NCBI GenBank assembly: GCA_903840435.1
Contig: CAIMFV010000027.1
Coordinates: 88,829-152,828, forward strand
Direction: 5' to 3'
Source of the DNA: an uncultured Caulobacterales bacterium
GTDB lineage: Bacteria > Pseudomonadota > Alphaproteobacteria > Caulobacterales > Caulobacteraceae
DNA length: 64,000 nt
Every line of letters begins with the position of its first letter. The first letter of the stretch is position 1. Of the stretch, positions 8,296 through 17,104 are shown piece after piece. The position numbers and the translations under genes are program-made. The notes under the pieces are model-generated. The model was not told the origin of the DNA and made no database searches. It was given only the letters and a program-made list of their open reading frames with translations.

Positions 8296-9934
8296 AGACC
8301 GCCGCTTTGAAGGGGGTTGGGCCAAGACGTCTGACCGTATCCAAGAAACGCTCTTCGGGCTGACGAACCTCAAGGTAGCGTCGGGCCAGTGCTTCGACCG
8401 CGTCCGCAACATCGCCTGCCGCAACAGCTGGGCCGAGGACCGCTCCGATGGCCGCATCCTCCGCCCCCGACCCGCCAAGGGTGAGTTGGTAATATTCCTC
8501 GCCCTTCTTATCGACCCCCAAAATGCCAATATGGCCCAGATGGTGGTGGCCGCAGGCGTTGATACAGCCGGAGATTTTGACCTGCAGCTCGCCCACTGCC
8601 TCCTCAAAGATTGGATCTTCAAACCGTCGCGCAATCGCTTGAGCAATGGGAATGGCCCGCGCATTGGCCAGAGCACAATAGTCGAGGCCCGGGCAGGCAA
8701 TGATGTCGGATGCCAAATTGATATTGGCGCTGGCAAGGCCGATGGCCCGCAGCCCTTCGAACAGAGCCAAGGCATCGTCCAAAGCCACATTGGGCAGAAC
8801 AAGATTTTGGGCGTGGGTCACCCTGATTTCGCTCTGGCTGTAACTCTCTGCGAGGTCGGCGATCGCCTCCATCTGATCGGCCGTGCAATCGCCGGGCGTG
8901 TCGCCAATGCCTTTCAATGAAATGGTCACAATGCCATAGCCCTGCACCTTGTGAGGCGCGATATTGTTGCGGGCAAAGCGGGCAAAATCCTCGCGGGTGC
9001 GGGCCGCTTCAAAACCCCGCGAAACAGCGGGCCTTGGGTCAAGCTTGGCAAGGGCGAACTGACCGCGAATGCGGGCAAGCTCTGTACCTAGAATGTCGAT
9101 CTCGGTGGGGTCGAGCGCCGCCCACTCCTGTTCAACCTTCTCGGCAAAGGCGGCCAGACCAAGCTCGGAGACCAAGATCTTAATCCGTGCCTTATACAGA
9201 TTGTCCCGTCGGCCTTCTCGGTTATAGACCCGCAAGATCGCCGTCAGAAAGCTTAGCAGCCGATCCGCTGGCAGGTCCTTTTTCACCAGCGCCCCAATGT
9301 GCGGCGTCCGACCAAGTCCGCCGCCGACCAAGACCTCAAACACCAAGCGCCCCTCAGCGTCTCGACCAAGCCGCAAACCAATATCATGCGCCTTGATCGC
9401 CGCCCGATCCTTGGCCGAGGCGGTCACTGCGATTTTGAATTTTCGCGGCAGATAGCTGAATTCGGGGTGCAGGGTTGACCACTGGCGGATGACTTCGCAC
9501 CACACCCGCGGATCGTCGGCCTCATCCCGTGCAGCCCCCGCAAAGGGATCAGTGGTGGTGTTGCGGATGCAATTGCCGCTGGTCTGAATGGCGTGCAAGT
9601 CGTGCTCGGCGAGATAGGCCAAGATATCGGGCGTCTCGGACAGCTTGACCCAATGAAATTGCAGGTTTTGGCGGGTGGTGAAGTGGCCGTAGCCCCGATC
9701 CCACCGCCGCGCCACATGGGCAAGCGCGCGCAGCTTGGCGCTCGACAGCACCCCGTAGGGAATAGCGACCCGCAGCATATAGCCGTGGAGTTGCAGATAG
9801 AGGCCATTCATCAGGCGCAGCGGCTTGAACTGCTCCTCGGACAGCGAACCCGCCAAACGGCGCGCCACTTGGTCGCGAAACTCGTCGACCCGATCTCGCA
9901 CAAGGCTGCGATCTAGCCCATCATAGGCGTACAT
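8273..9934 (-). CDS. cysI: Assimilatory sulfite reductase hemoprotein (nitrite/sulfite reductase family)
   Basis: Six-electron reduction of sulfite to sulfide using siroheme and a [4Fe-4S] cluster. 553 residues with the duplicated ferrodoxin-like and siroheme-binding halves. An N-terminal segment contains GYGHFTTRQNLQFHW (81-95). The cluster/siroheme cysteines are C414 and C420 (CPGLDYC) and C457 and C461 (GCINAC). No CysJ flavoprotein is present nearby, so the electron donor may be ferredoxin or another reductase. ATG at 9934 overlaps the DUF2849 stop by one base. It works downstream of CysH (42354-43094) in sulfate assimilation, and the siroheme comes through CobA encoded just upstream. Confidence 0.93.
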   Translation of the reverse strand: MYAYDGLDRSLVRDRVDEFRDQVARRLAGSLSEEQFKPLRLMNGLYLQLHGYMLRVAIPYGVLSSAKLRALAHVARRWDRGYGHFTTRQNLQFHWVKLSETPDILAYLAEHDLHAIQTSGNCIRNTTTDPFAGAARDEADDPRVWCEVIRQWSTLHPEFSYLPRKFKIAVTASAKDRAAIKAHDIGLRLGRDAEGRLVFEVLVGGGLGRTPHIGALVKKDLPADRLLSFLTAILRVYNREGRRDNLYKARIKILVSELGLAAFAEKVEQEWAALDPTEIDILGTELARIRGQFALAKLDPRPAVSRGFEAARTREDFARFARNNIAPHKVQGYGIVTISLKGIGDTPGDCTADQMEAIADLAESYSQSEIRVTHAQNLVLPNVALDDALALFEGLRAIGLASANINLASDIIACPGLDYCALANARAIPIAQAIARRFEDPIFEEAVGELQVKISGCINACGHHHLGHIGILGVDKKGEEYYQLTLGGSGAEDAAIGAVLGPAVAAGDVADAVEALARRYLEVRQPEERFLDTVRRLGPTPFKAAVYEHADTV

Positions 9935-10329
9935 TACCGTCTCCTAATCAGGCGAATACGGCCACTCGAGCGGGCAGCACTATCGGCTGCCTGCAAGGCT
10001 TCTACCACCCGTCCTCCGCGCGCCTGGGGCCCTAACTGCGGTTCGGTGGTAGGACCGAGCGCGCGTATTCGCTCGCGCAAGCTCAGCGGCGTCCACACCC
10101 CGGCACTATTATCGAGCGCGATCAGATAGGCGTCCACCACCTTAAAGTCTGAGGCGGCGGCCGCCGACAGGGCTGCTTCTGCGGCGACGTCACTGTCGAA
10201 AATGGCCGCGTCCTCAAAACGCGCCGTCCAGGCACTGGGGGAGCTGGATGCGAGAAACACCACCTCCCCGCCACCTAATGCATTAGCCGTGACCGCAGTG
10301 GCGCGATCTGTCCGAACACCAGAGGTCAC
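9934..10329 (-). CDS. DUF2849 domain-containing protein
   Basis: A 131-residue protein found in alphaproteobacterial sulfite reductase operons between the siroheme methyltransferase and the reductase. The N-terminal part contains TANALGGGEVVFLA and an SAWTARFEDAAIFD segment; the C-terminal third is Arg/Gly/Ala-rich and ends in RIRLIRRR. No cofactor motif or membrane segment is visible and its biochemical role is unknown. Start overlaps cobA by four bases (ATGA) and its stop overlaps the cysI start by one base, so tight translational coupling across the operon is evident. A role in delivering siroheme or electrons to CysI is a context guess only. Confidence 0.85.
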   Translation of the reverse strand: MTSGVRTDRATAVTANALGGGEVVFLASSSPSAWTARFEDAAIFDSDVAAEAALSAAAASDFKVVDAYLIALDNSAGVWTPLSLRERIRALGPTTEPQLGPQARGGRVVEALQAADSAARSSGRIRLIRRR

Positions 10330-11201
10330 GCCGCATCCTCCGCCCGGACCCTAGGCGGCGGCAGGACCGCCTCGGCCATTCCCTGCTGAGCCGCCAGACC
10401 GGCGACCTCGCCAATCAGCACCACAGTTGGCCCGGCGCACCTTAAGGACGCCTCTGCTAAGCCGCCCAGGTCAGACAGATGGATCCGTTCCTCAGGAAGG
10501 CTTGCATTTTCGATCAGAGCGATGGGCGTATCGGGGACGCGCCCGGCGTCCAACAACTGGACGGCGATTTGGGCCGCCGCGCTCAGGCCCATATAGATAA
10601 CCACGGTTTGGTTCGGACGGGCCAAGGCCTGCCAGTCGAGATCAAGCTTTCCCTCCGGGGTCGCGTGACCGGTAACAAATGTGACGGCCTGGGCGATGTG
10701 GCGATGGGTGAGTGGGATCTGGGCCGCCGCCGCAGCCGCCACCCCGGAACTGACGCCCGGCACGATCTCACACGCGACACCCGCCGCCCGCGCCGCCAGC
10801 ATCTCTTCGCCACCGCGACCGAAGATGAACGGATCGCCGCCTTTGAGGCGCACGACGGTCAAGCCCTGCTTAGCCAATGCGACGAGCAGTCGGTTGACCT
10901 CCGCCTGCGGGACACTGTGATAGGACTTACGCTTGCCAACATAGAGCTTGCGCGCGGTCGGCGGAATGAGCGCAAGAATGCCCTCGCCGACCAGCCGATC
11001 ATAGACCACCACGTCTGCGCTCGCGATCCGCTTGGCGGCCTTGAAGGTTAGGAGCTCTGGATCACCGGGCCCCGCGCCCAGAAGCGAGATGCACCCTTGC
11101 GCACGCGCCTGCCTCGGCGGTGGGGCCGACTGCGACCCGCCGTCCAGCGCCAAAAGATCGCTCGGGCGCACGCCATCGGACAATCGGTTCACTGCATCCA
11201 T
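10326..11201 (-). CDS. cobA: Uroporphyrinogen-III C-methyltransferase (siroheme pathway)
   Basis: Transfers two methyl groups from S-adenosylmethionine to uroporphyrinogen III, giving precorrin-2, the precursor of siroheme and cobalamin. The 291 residues form one methyltransferase domain: GAGPGDPELLT at 42-52 and VVRLKGGDPFIFGRGGEE around 116-133 are SAM/substrate-site signatures. Unlike enterobacterial CysG there is no N-terminal dehydrogenase/ferrochelatase domain; a non-conserved 35-residue N-terminal stretch precedes the core. First gene of the sulfite reductase operon, divergent from a LysR gene, with a leader that can form a hairpin. The context says it supplies siroheme to CysI. Confidence 0.92.
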   Translation of the reverse strand: MDAVNRLSDGVRPSDLLALDGGSQSAPPPRQARAQGCISLLGAGPGDPELLTFKAAKRIASADVVVYDRLVGEGILALIPPTARKLYVGKRKSYHSVPQAEVNRLLVALAKQGLTVVRLKGGDPFIFGRGGEEMLAARAAGVACEIVPGVSSGVAAAAAAQIPLTHRHIAQAVTFVTGHATPEGKLDLDWQALARPNQTVVIYMGLSAAAQIAVQLLDAGRVPDTPIALIENASLPEERIHLSDLGGLAEASLRCAGPTVVLIGEVAGLAAQQGMAEAVLPPPRVRAEDAA

Positions 11202-11256
11202 CCTTCAGGGACTTGCTCCCATCGTCAGCGCGGCCTGGCCGCGATAGTCGGGAGAT

Positions 11257-11283
11257 GGGGATGGCCGACGCGCGACCATCCCC
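11257..11283 (-). other. Hairpin in the cobA leader
   Basis: Perfect 8-bp arms GGGGATGG (11257-11264) and CCATCCCC (11276-11283) with an 11-base loop, about 55 bases before the cobA start codon in the divergent cobA/LysR region. It could be a regulatory structure or simply a local inverted repeat. It does not match the SAM or cobalamin riboswitch cores I know. Confidence 0.3.
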
Positions 11284-11392
11284 GCCGTTCCTGCATCGAA
11301 AAGGGCCGTTAACGACGAAGGACAGTTGCTTTTTGTCGCCAATCGCCCCACCTCGCAAGGGAGCTCTTCTCTGAGGGAGTATAGAAAAACTA

Positions 11393-12337
11393 ATGGACCG
11401 GCGGCGACTCCCCCCTCTTAACGCACTTCGCGCCTTCGAATCGGCCGCGCGGCATATGAATTTCACCCGGGCTGCAGAGGAACTCTCGGTCACGCCCGGC
11501 GCAATAAGTCAACAAATTCAAAATCTTGAGTCCTATGTTGGCGAAGACCTCTTTAAGCGGAGCTCAAAAGGCCTTTTGCTCACCGATGCGGCGCAAACCG
11601 CGCTCCCGGCCCTGCGCGAAGCCTTTGACCGTTTGCAGGAAGCTGCCGAATTGCTGACAGCCGCGATTGACGGGCGGCGGGTGACGGTTTCTGCCGCGCC
11701 TTCGTTTGCCGCCAAGTGGCTGGTGCCGCGACTGGGGCGATTTGAGGCCGCCCACCCCGAGGTTGATGTTTGGCTGTCCGCCGGGATTGAGTTGGTCGAT
11801 TTCAGCTCTGGCGAGGTCGATATTGCCATTCGTTACGGGTCGGGTCGGTATCCGGGCTTAGAAGTCATCCGTTTGATGGGCGAAACGGTCATTCCCGTTG
11901 CCTCGCCGGAGCTTTTAGCCCAGCGACCTTTGGACAGCCTCGACGATTTGGCGGGCCACACCCTGCTGCACGACGGCAGCCCAGACGCCGACGACAGTTG
12001 TCCCGACTGGACCATGTGGCTGGCGGCACGGGGCGTGAAGACCATCGACGGCGCGCGGGGTCCGCGTTTCAATCAATCGAGTCTCGTGATCGAAGCGGCG
12101 ATGAACGGCCGAGGTGTTGCCCTTGCAAAACGGGCGCTGGCGCAAACCGATCTTGACCTTGGCCGGTTGGTCGCGCCGCTCGCCATCGCAACCGCGGTTG
12201 ATTTCGCCTATTTCGTCGTCCACCCCAAGCCCAAGGGGCGACTGGCGCAGGTCAAGGCGTTCGTCAACTGGTTGAAAACCGAGGCCGAGGCCCATGATGA
12301 GGCCATCCGCACCCTTGATGTCGGCGCGGGCATCTAG
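11393..12337 (+). CDS. LysR-family regulator, GcvA-like
   Basis: A 314-residue LysR-type transcription factor. The winged HTH is at residues 5-65 (LPPLNALRAFESAARHMNFTRAAEEL, with TPGAISQQIQNLE as recognition helix). The effector domain from about 95 onward includes the GcvA-type GEVDIAIRYGSGRYPGL and NGRGVALAKRAL motifs. It is divergent from the cobA-cysI operon with a 190-base shared region, so control of sulfur genes is possible, but the family more often controls amino-acid or beta-lactamase genes. An extended Shine-Dalgarno (GAGGGAG) lies about 13 bases from the ATG, a little far. Effector unknown. Confidence 0.88.
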   Translation: MDRRRLPPLNALRAFESAARHMNFTRAAEELSVTPGAISQQIQNLESYVGEDLFKRSSKGLLLTDAAQTALPALREAFDRLQEAAELLTAAIDGRRVTVSAAPSFAAKWLVPRLGRFEAAHPEVDVWLSAGIELVDFSSGEVDIAIRYGSGRYPGLEVIRLMGETVIPVASPELLAQRPLDSLDDLAGHTLLHDGSPDADDSCPDWTMWLAARGVKTIDGARGPRFNQSSLVIEAAMNGRGVALAKRALAQTDLDLGRLVAPLAIATAVDFAYFVVHPKPKGRLAQVKAFVNWLKTEAEAHDEAIRTLDVGAGI

Positions 12338-12428
12338 CCCCAACCAGACTGACAAAAGGGCATGATGGCGCTTAAGGGTGCGCGACATTGCGCCATCGAC
12401 TTTCTGGCACCAGCACCCCATAATCCTT

Positions 12429-13775
12429 ATGATTCGTAAGATTGATTCGTCAGAACCGGGCGGGGAGCCGTGGCGCAAGCCAATGCGTAAGGCCATCACC
12501 ATCTTGCTGAGCGGGGGATACCTCTTTCTCGCCACAGCCTTGGCCGCGCTGTTTTGGCGAGCCGATGCGGGCTGGGGCGCAGGGGCCGCTGCGCTCATCG
12601 CTGCCCTTGGCCTGTTTTTCAGCCTGCATAATCTGATCGCCCGGGGCATTGGCGTGGACCAGCTGAAGCAGGAACTGGAAGGCTTACGCGACGCCCATGG
12701 CCTGCTCACCGACCAGCTCGAACGGACCCAGGCCGCGCTCGATAGCCTGTCCGATGGCCTGCACCGGGAAACGGAGAGCCGCGCCCAGGCCCTGACCTCT
12801 GAGGTTCGGATGCTTGAGGATCTGGTGGCCCGGCTGGGCGAAAATTTGGAAGACGACTTGGCGCGCGGTCGAGGCGCGGGCTATTCCGACCCTTACAATA
12901 GTTACGAGGCCAGAGCTGTGGGGCTGATGCACGAGGTGCGCCAGGCCTTGGAGGATAATCGCGTCGACCTCTTCTTGCAGCCTGTGGTCAATTTGCCTCA
13001 GCGTCGGACGGTCTTTTATGAAAGTTTCACCCGGCTGCGCGACCCCTCCGGCAGGATGATCATGCCGGTTGAATATTTGTCGGTGGCCGAGCCTGCGGGC
13101 TTGATGTCGGCGATTGATAACCTCTTGCTGTTCCGTTGCGTCCAGATCGTCCGCAAGCTCGCCCGCCAGGACCGAAAGGTCGGAATTTTCTGCAATATTT
13201 CGCTGGCGAGCCTCGGCGATGAAACCTTCTTTCCGCAGTTCTTGGAGTTTATGGCTGCCAATCGCGACATTGCCAGTTCAGTGATTTTTGAACTGGGCCA
13301 GGACGCTTTTGAGCAGCGTTCAGCCCTTGAAAGCCGCAATATGGGCAAGCTTGCCAGGTTGGGCGCGCGCTTCTCTCTCGATAAGGTGACGGCGCTTGAT
13401 TTTGATTTTGCAGACCTCAATCGTTCGGAGGTCAAGTTCGTCAAGGTAGGCGCTGATCTCCTCTTGCGGCAACTTACCGAGGATATTGACAGCCGGGGAT
13501 CGTCCACCTTCCGCGATCTGCATGCGGCCGACTATGCCGCCCTCACCCGACGTTATGGGGTCGAGGTCATCGCCGAAAAGGTTGAGCGCGAACGCCAAGT
13601 GGTCGATGTGCTTGAGTTGGATGTTGGCTTTGCCCAAGGGCATCTGTTTGGCGAACCGCGCGCCATTCGCGACGCCTTTCTATCGGAACCGTCATCCGCA
13701 TCGGAACGGATGGAGGCACCGGCGCCGCAAGCCGCCCCGCGCAAGACAGACCGTCAAAGAGCGCTTGGCCTCTAG
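12429..13775 (+). CDS. tipF: TipF-like flagellar assembly protein with degenerate EAL domain
   Basis: In Caulobacter, TipF is a c-di-GMP receptor at the new pole needed for flagellum placement. The domain order matches: two membrane helices (about 23-43 and 48-70), a coiled coil (78-145), then an EAL domain (170-430). The EAL signature reads ESF at 198-200 (YESFTRL) and other metal ligands look altered, so it should bind rather than hydrolyse c-di-GMP; the C-terminal FAQGHLFGEPR is typical of EAL folds. The C-terminal tail is Ala/Pro-rich. ATG 12429 was chosen; GTG 12378 and ATG 12483 are alternatives, none with a strong ribosome site. Not next to flagellar structural genes here. Confidence 0.85.
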   Translation: MIRKIDSSEPGGEPWRKPMRKAITILLSGGYLFLATALAALFWRADAGWGAGAAALIAALGLFFSLHNLIARGIGVDQLKQELEGLRDAHGLLTDQLERTQAALDSLSDGLHRETESRAQALTSEVRMLEDLVARLGENLEDDLARGRGAGYSDPYNSYEARAVGLMHEVRQALEDNRVDLFLQPVVNLPQRRTVFYESFTRLRDPSGRMIMPVEYLSVAEPAGLMSAIDNLLLFRCVQIVRKLARQDRKVGIFCNISLASLGDETFFPQFLEFMAANRDIASSVIFELGQDAFEQRSALESRNMGKLARLGARFSLDKVTALDFDFADLNRSEVKFVKVGADLLLRQLTEDIDSRGSSTFRDLHAADYAALTRRYGVEVIAEKVERERQVVDVLELDVGFAQGHLFGEPRAIRDAFLSEPSSASERMEAPAPQAAPRKTDRQRALGL

Positions 13776-13810
13776 GTTTAAATCATCGATTGCCTAAGCC
13801 GAGCCTTGGT

Positions 13811-13831
13811 GGCGCAGGAACCTACTGCGCC
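13811..13831 (-). terminator. Hairpin between tipF and the cupredoxin gene
   Basis: Arms GGCGCAG (13811-13817) and CTGCGCC (13825-13831) with a 7-base loop overlap the cupredoxin stop codon in the convergent tipF/cupredoxin gap. There is no T-tract, so Rho-independent termination would be weak. Confidence 0.3.
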
Positions 13832-14148
13832 GCGACCTTCATTTTCATGCGCGGATGGATGCCGCAAATGACCGTGTAGCTGCCCGAAGCCGGGAAGCCG
13901 ATCTTGGTGGTTTCGCCGGGCTTGTCGAGGCCGAGGTCAGTCACCGACCCATCCGGCGCCACCACCTTGAGGTTGTGATTGACGTCGTCCATATTCATAA
14001 ATTCGACCGCCGCGCCGGGCGCGACCTTGATCGTGTTGGGATCAAAGGTTTGTTTGATTTGCAGCACCTGGGGCTCAGACGCCTGTTCGGACGGGTCTGG
14101 TGCGCTGAAAGCGGCCAAGAGCAAACTGACGAGAGCAATACGGCGCAT
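13822..14148 (-). CDS. Secreted cupredoxin (type 1 blue copper protein)
   Basis: A small electron carrier of the plastocyanin/amicyanin/pseudoazurin fold, 108 residues with an N-terminal signal peptide (1-16 or so, hydrophobic LVSLLLAAFSA). Copper ligands are visible as H58 (VNHNL), C95 and H98 (CGIHPRM), and Met at 101 or 103. The redox partner is unknown; such proteins shuttle electrons to cytochrome oxidases, nitrite reductase or amine dehydrogenases, none of which is nearby. It appears monocistronic, convergent with tipF, and its ATG at 14148 is preceded by GGGAG. Confidence 0.88.
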   Translation of the reverse strand: MRRIALVSLLLAAFSAPDPSEQASEPQVLQIKQTFDPNTIKVAPGAAVEFMNMDDVNHNLKVVAPDGSVTDLGLDKPGETTKIGFPASGSYTVICGIHPRMKMKVAAQ

Positions 14149-14336
14149 GGCGACAACTCCCTTTGAATGAATGCGACGTGCTCATTTTAGGCGCAGAACC
14201 TTAACGAGTCCTAACCTCCCTTGCTTTGACGTTAGAAAAATTTACCGGATGGGTGAGACAGGGAAGCCTCTGGGTCGGCCCAAAAAACACCGGCGCAATG
14301 GGTTTGGTCGCTTCGGAAAATAGTGTAGCCAAGCGC

Positions 14337-15218
14337 ATGCCTCACGCCGCCCTCCCCGCTCGTTTCATCTCCGGCCTTGCCGAGATCGCGCCCCGCTATG
14401 ATGTGCTTCTGTGCGACGTCTGGGGCGTCATCCATAATGGCCGCGAAAGCTTCCCCCTGGCCGTCGCGGCCTTGGAGTCTTTTGGCCAACAGATGGGCAA
14501 GCCCGTTGTGTTGATTTCGAACGCACCGCGTCCCTCATTCGACGTCCGACCACAGTTACGGGCGTTGAAGGTTCCCGACACAGCCTTCTCCGGCTTTGTT
14601 ACGTCCGGTGACGCCACACGCGCCGAACTCGCCCGCCGGGCGCCCGGCCCCGCATGGGCGATTGGCCCCGAACGCGATGGACCGCTTTATGAGGGCCTTG
14701 ATCTGACATTCGCAGGCCCAGATCGCGCCGCCTTCATTTCTGCCACCGGATTGATCGACGACGAGACGGAAACGCCGGAAACCTATCGCGCGGATTTGCA
14801 GATCGCTGCCGCGCGCGGCTTGACCCTGGTATGTGCCAATCCCGACCGGGTGGTCCATCGCGGCGAAAAGCTGATCTATTGCGCCGGTGCCCTTGCCGAT
14901 CTCTATGAAGGTCTCGGCGGTCAGGTGGTCATGGCGGGCAAGCCCTATGCCCCCATCTATGACCTCGCTCTGATCGAGGCTGAAGGTTTGCTTGGAGAAC
15001 CGGTCCGCCGGGAGCGCGTGCTCGCCATCGGCGACGGCGGCCCAACCGATGTGGCGGGCGCAAATCTCCAAGGTCTTGATTGCCTATTTATCGCGGGCGG
15101 AATCCATCAGCAGGCAGTCTCCGCCCCGGATGGTGCCATTGATGAAGCCCTGACGCGGCAATTCCTCAGCCAAGCCGGGTTGACCTCTACCTATGTCCTG
15201 CCCCATCTGAGATGGTGA
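14337..15218 (+). CDS. HAD-superfamily class IIA hydrolase (TIGR01459-like)
   Basis: A soluble phosphatase-fold protein of about 293 residues. The nucleophile motif DVWGVIHNG is near the N terminus (DxWG instead of DxDG, usual in this subfamily), motif II is VLISNAPRPS, the conserved Lys follows in MAGKPYAPIYD, and motif IV is AIGDGGPTDVAGA. Members of this alphaproteobacterial subfamily have no confirmed substrate; NagD-like nucleotide or sugar-phosphate phosphatase activity is an inference. The start is uncertain: TTG 14226 and ATG 14298 are in frame, but ATG 14337 gives the usual N-terminal length. The next gene begins 50 bases downstream in the same direction. Confidence 0.85.
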   Translation: MPHAALPARFISGLAEIAPRYDVLLCDVWGVIHNGRESFPLAVAALESFGQQMGKPVVLISNAPRPSFDVRPQLRALKVPDTAFSGFVTSGDATRAELARRAPGPAWAIGPERDGPLYEGLDLTFAGPDRAAFISATGLIDDETETPETYRADLQIAAARGLTLVCANPDRVVHRGEKLIYCAGALADLYEGLGGQVVMAGKPYAPIYDLALIEAEGLLGEPVRRERVLAIGDGGPTDVAGANLQGLDCLFIAGGIHQQAVSAPDGAIDEALTRQFLSQAGLTSTYVLPHLRW

Positions 15219-15268
15219 TGGGTCCACGCGACCCTGTGGTGCGAAAAGAAAGTTTCCGAGGCCCTTTG

Positions 15269-15700
15269 ATGTCGACTGGCTTCTGTTTTGAAGATCTGAG
15301 CGTCGGACAGTCCGCTAGCGCGATCCATGTGGTGTCTGACGCCGATATTCGCGCCTTTGCGGATGTGTCGGGGGACCATAACCCTGTCCACCTCGATCAG
15401 AGCTTTGCCGAGACGACGCCCTTTAAGGGGCGTATCGCCCACGGCATGCTGGCGGGCGCCTATATTTCCGCCCTCATCGCCTCAAAGCTGCCGGGACCCG
15501 GCGCAATCTATATCAGCCAAAACCTCTCCTTTCGCCGGCCGGTCCGCATCGACGACGCCTTAGAGGTTGTCGCAACGATAACCCACCTTGATGAAGCCAA
15601 GGCGCGCGTGACGCTCGCAACCGTGGCGACGGTGGCGGGAAAGACCGTGGTCGAGGGGGAAGCCGTCATTATGGCGCCCCGTCGCCCGGCAACGGTTTGA
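15269..15700 (+). CDS. MaoC family dehydratase
   Basis: A 143-residue hot-dog protein. The hydratase motif is ADVSGDHNPVHLD (D36, H41), followed by KGRIAHGMLAGAYISALI, typical of (R)-enoyl-CoA hydratases of the PhaJ type. The product would be (R)-3-hydroxyacyl-CoA, used for polyhydroxyalkanoate or lipid metabolism, but no pha gene is nearby. ATG 15269 has GAGG 7 bases upstream; an upstream in-frame ATG at 15212 overlaps the HAD gene and was rejected. Its stop nearly touches the ribF region, and HAD-MaoC-ribF may form one transcript. Confidence 0.9.
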   Translation: MSTGFCFEDLSVGQSASAIHVVSDADIRAFADVSGDHNPVHLDQSFAETTPFKGRIAHGMLAGAYISALIASKLPGPGAIYISQNLSFRRPVRIDDALEVVATITHLDEAKARVTLATVATVAGKTVVEGEAVIMAPRRPATV

Positions 15701-15738
15701 GCCCTGGGGTGGGGTGGAGTGGAGTGGGACGAGGCCAC

Positions 15739-16674
15739 GTGATCATAATTGAACGATGGCGTGACCTGCCTGACAGTTTGACCGGCGCGTCGGTCGCCAT
15801 GGGAAATTTCGACGGCGTCCACCTTGGCCACGCCCACGTCATCGACCATGCCCGTCAGAGCGCCGAGGCCTTGGGCGTGCCACTTGGCGTCGTGACTTTC
15901 GAACCGCATCCGCGTCGGTTTCTAAATCCTGCGGGCGCGCCGTTCGCCTTGAGTTCGCAGGCGCAAAGAGGCGAGGCTTTTTCAGCCCTGGGCGTTCAGC
16001 GCCTTTACCAAATTCCCTTCACCGCAGATCTGGCCGCAATGTCAGCAGACGCCTTTGTGCGCGACGTCCTGCACCTCGGCTTGCAGGTCAGGTCCGTCAG
16101 CGTCGGGTTCGATTTCAATTTTGGCCAAGGTCGCAGCGGGAGTGCTGCAAGCTTAAAATTCGATGCTGAGGCCCTGGGCATCGCCGTCTCCATTGCCGAT
16201 CCGGTGGTGGGCCTGACAGACGCGAAATGCTCGTCCAGCGCCATTCGACGCGCGGTCCACGAGGGCCGACCGGAGGAAGCCGCCGCTATGTTGGGTCGCC
16301 CCTTTGCCATTCGTGGCGAGGTTGTGCATGGCGAGAAGATCGGCCGCACCATCGGGTTTCCAACCGCCAATATTCAATTCGGCGACTATGTCCGTCCCGC
16401 AGAAGGCATTTACGCCGCCAAGGCCACCTTGCCAGACGGTCGCCGATTTGATGCGGCCGCCTATGTCGGACGAAGACCAACGATCAACGGCCTAGACCAG
16501 CGGCTTGAAGTCAATCTGTTTGATTTTGACGAAGATCTCTATGGCCAAGAGCTCGATATTCAGTTCATTGCGTTTCTGCGCGGCGACATGAAGTTTGACT
16601 CGTTGGAAGCGCTGAAAAGCCAAATCGGCTCAGACTGTGCCGAGGCGCGCCGCGTGCTCGCCCAAGGTTCCTGA
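15739..16674 (+). CDS. ribF: Bifunctional riboflavin kinase/FAD synthetase
   Basis: Converts riboflavin to FMN and FMN to FAD in the cytoplasm. 311 residues from GTG 15739, the normal family length, with GAGG directly upstream. The N-terminal adenylyltransferase domain shows MGNFDGVHLGHAHV (nucleotide site), FEPHPRRFL and SSSAIRRAV; the C-terminal kinase domain shows GRTIGFPTANI and GIYAAKATL, ending near FLRGDMKFDSLEALKSQI. The TTG at 15697 overlaps the MaoC stop codon and would add a poorly conserved extension. Convergent with the Hpt gene of the chemotaxis cluster. Confidence 0.95.
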   Translation: MIIIERWRDLPDSLTGASVAMGNFDGVHLGHAHVIDHARQSAEALGVPLGVVTFEPHPRRFLNPAGAPFALSSQAQRGEAFSALGVQRLYQIPFTADLAAMSADAFVRDVLHLGLQVRSVSVGFDFNFGQGRSGSAASLKFDAEALGIAVSIADPVVGLTDAKCSSSAIRRAVHEGRPEEAAAMLGRPFAIRGEVVHGEKIGRTIGFPTANIQFGDYVRPAEGIYAAKATLPDGRRFDAAAYVGRRPTINGLDQRLEVNLFDFDEDLYGQELDIQFIAFLRGDMKFDSLEALKSQIGSDCAEARRVLAQGS

Positions 16675-16691
16675 TAGAGCGTCTGAGGGCG

Positions 16692-17060
16692 TTAGGCCTT
16701 AAGCGACTGTAGGGCGCGCTCATGGCGCCACGCAGCGATATCGCCGAGCGCCAGATCAAGTTGAAACCGAATCTGATCCAGTAAAGCCGCCCGTGCGCCG
16801 AGCGACGCGCCGCGCGCGGCTTCGGCGTCAGCACACACCTTGGCCAGATCTTGAGCGCCAATACCGAGGGCTGCGCCCTTTAGGGTGTGAGCCGCATCGC
16901 GCCAACCGTCCGCATCTGAATCCGGCGCCAACAAGCGCAGCCAGAGCTCGCTTTGCTGGGTGAAGATACCAAGCACCTCGTCCATCAAGGCGGCATCATT
17001 GGCCGTGTAGTCAGCCAAGTAGCTGAAATTGACGGCGCCTGTCAGGTCGCGGCGGGCCAT
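16692..17060 (-). CDS. Histidine phosphotransfer (Hpt) domain protein
   Basis: A single-domain Hpt protein of 122 residues, all helical. The phosphoacceptor is H58 in AAHTLKGAALGIG, the classical HxLKG motif. It would relay phosphate between a hybrid kinase receiver and a response regulator, or buffer CheY phosphate. It lies at the distal end of the chemotaxis cluster, 44 bases after the unknown gene, in the same direction, so it is likely co-transcribed. CheA already has its own Hpt domain (H47), so a separate Hpt suggests a branched phosphorelay. Partner not identifiable from this window. Confidence 0.82.
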   Translation of the reverse strand: MARRDLTGAVNFSYLADYTANDAALMDEVLGIFTQQSELWLRLLAPDSDADGWRDAAHTLKGAALGIGAQDLAKVCADAEAARGASLGARAALLDQIRFQLDLALGDIAAWRHERALQSLKA

Positions 17061-17104
17061 GCTCGGTTAGCTCCTATTGGGCCTGAGGCGGCGTGCGAAC
17101 CTGA

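Noticed and set aside
11202..11392. SAM or cobalamin riboswitch upstream of cobA
   Set aside because: A hairpin is present but none of the conserved riboswitch core sequences I know could be matched.
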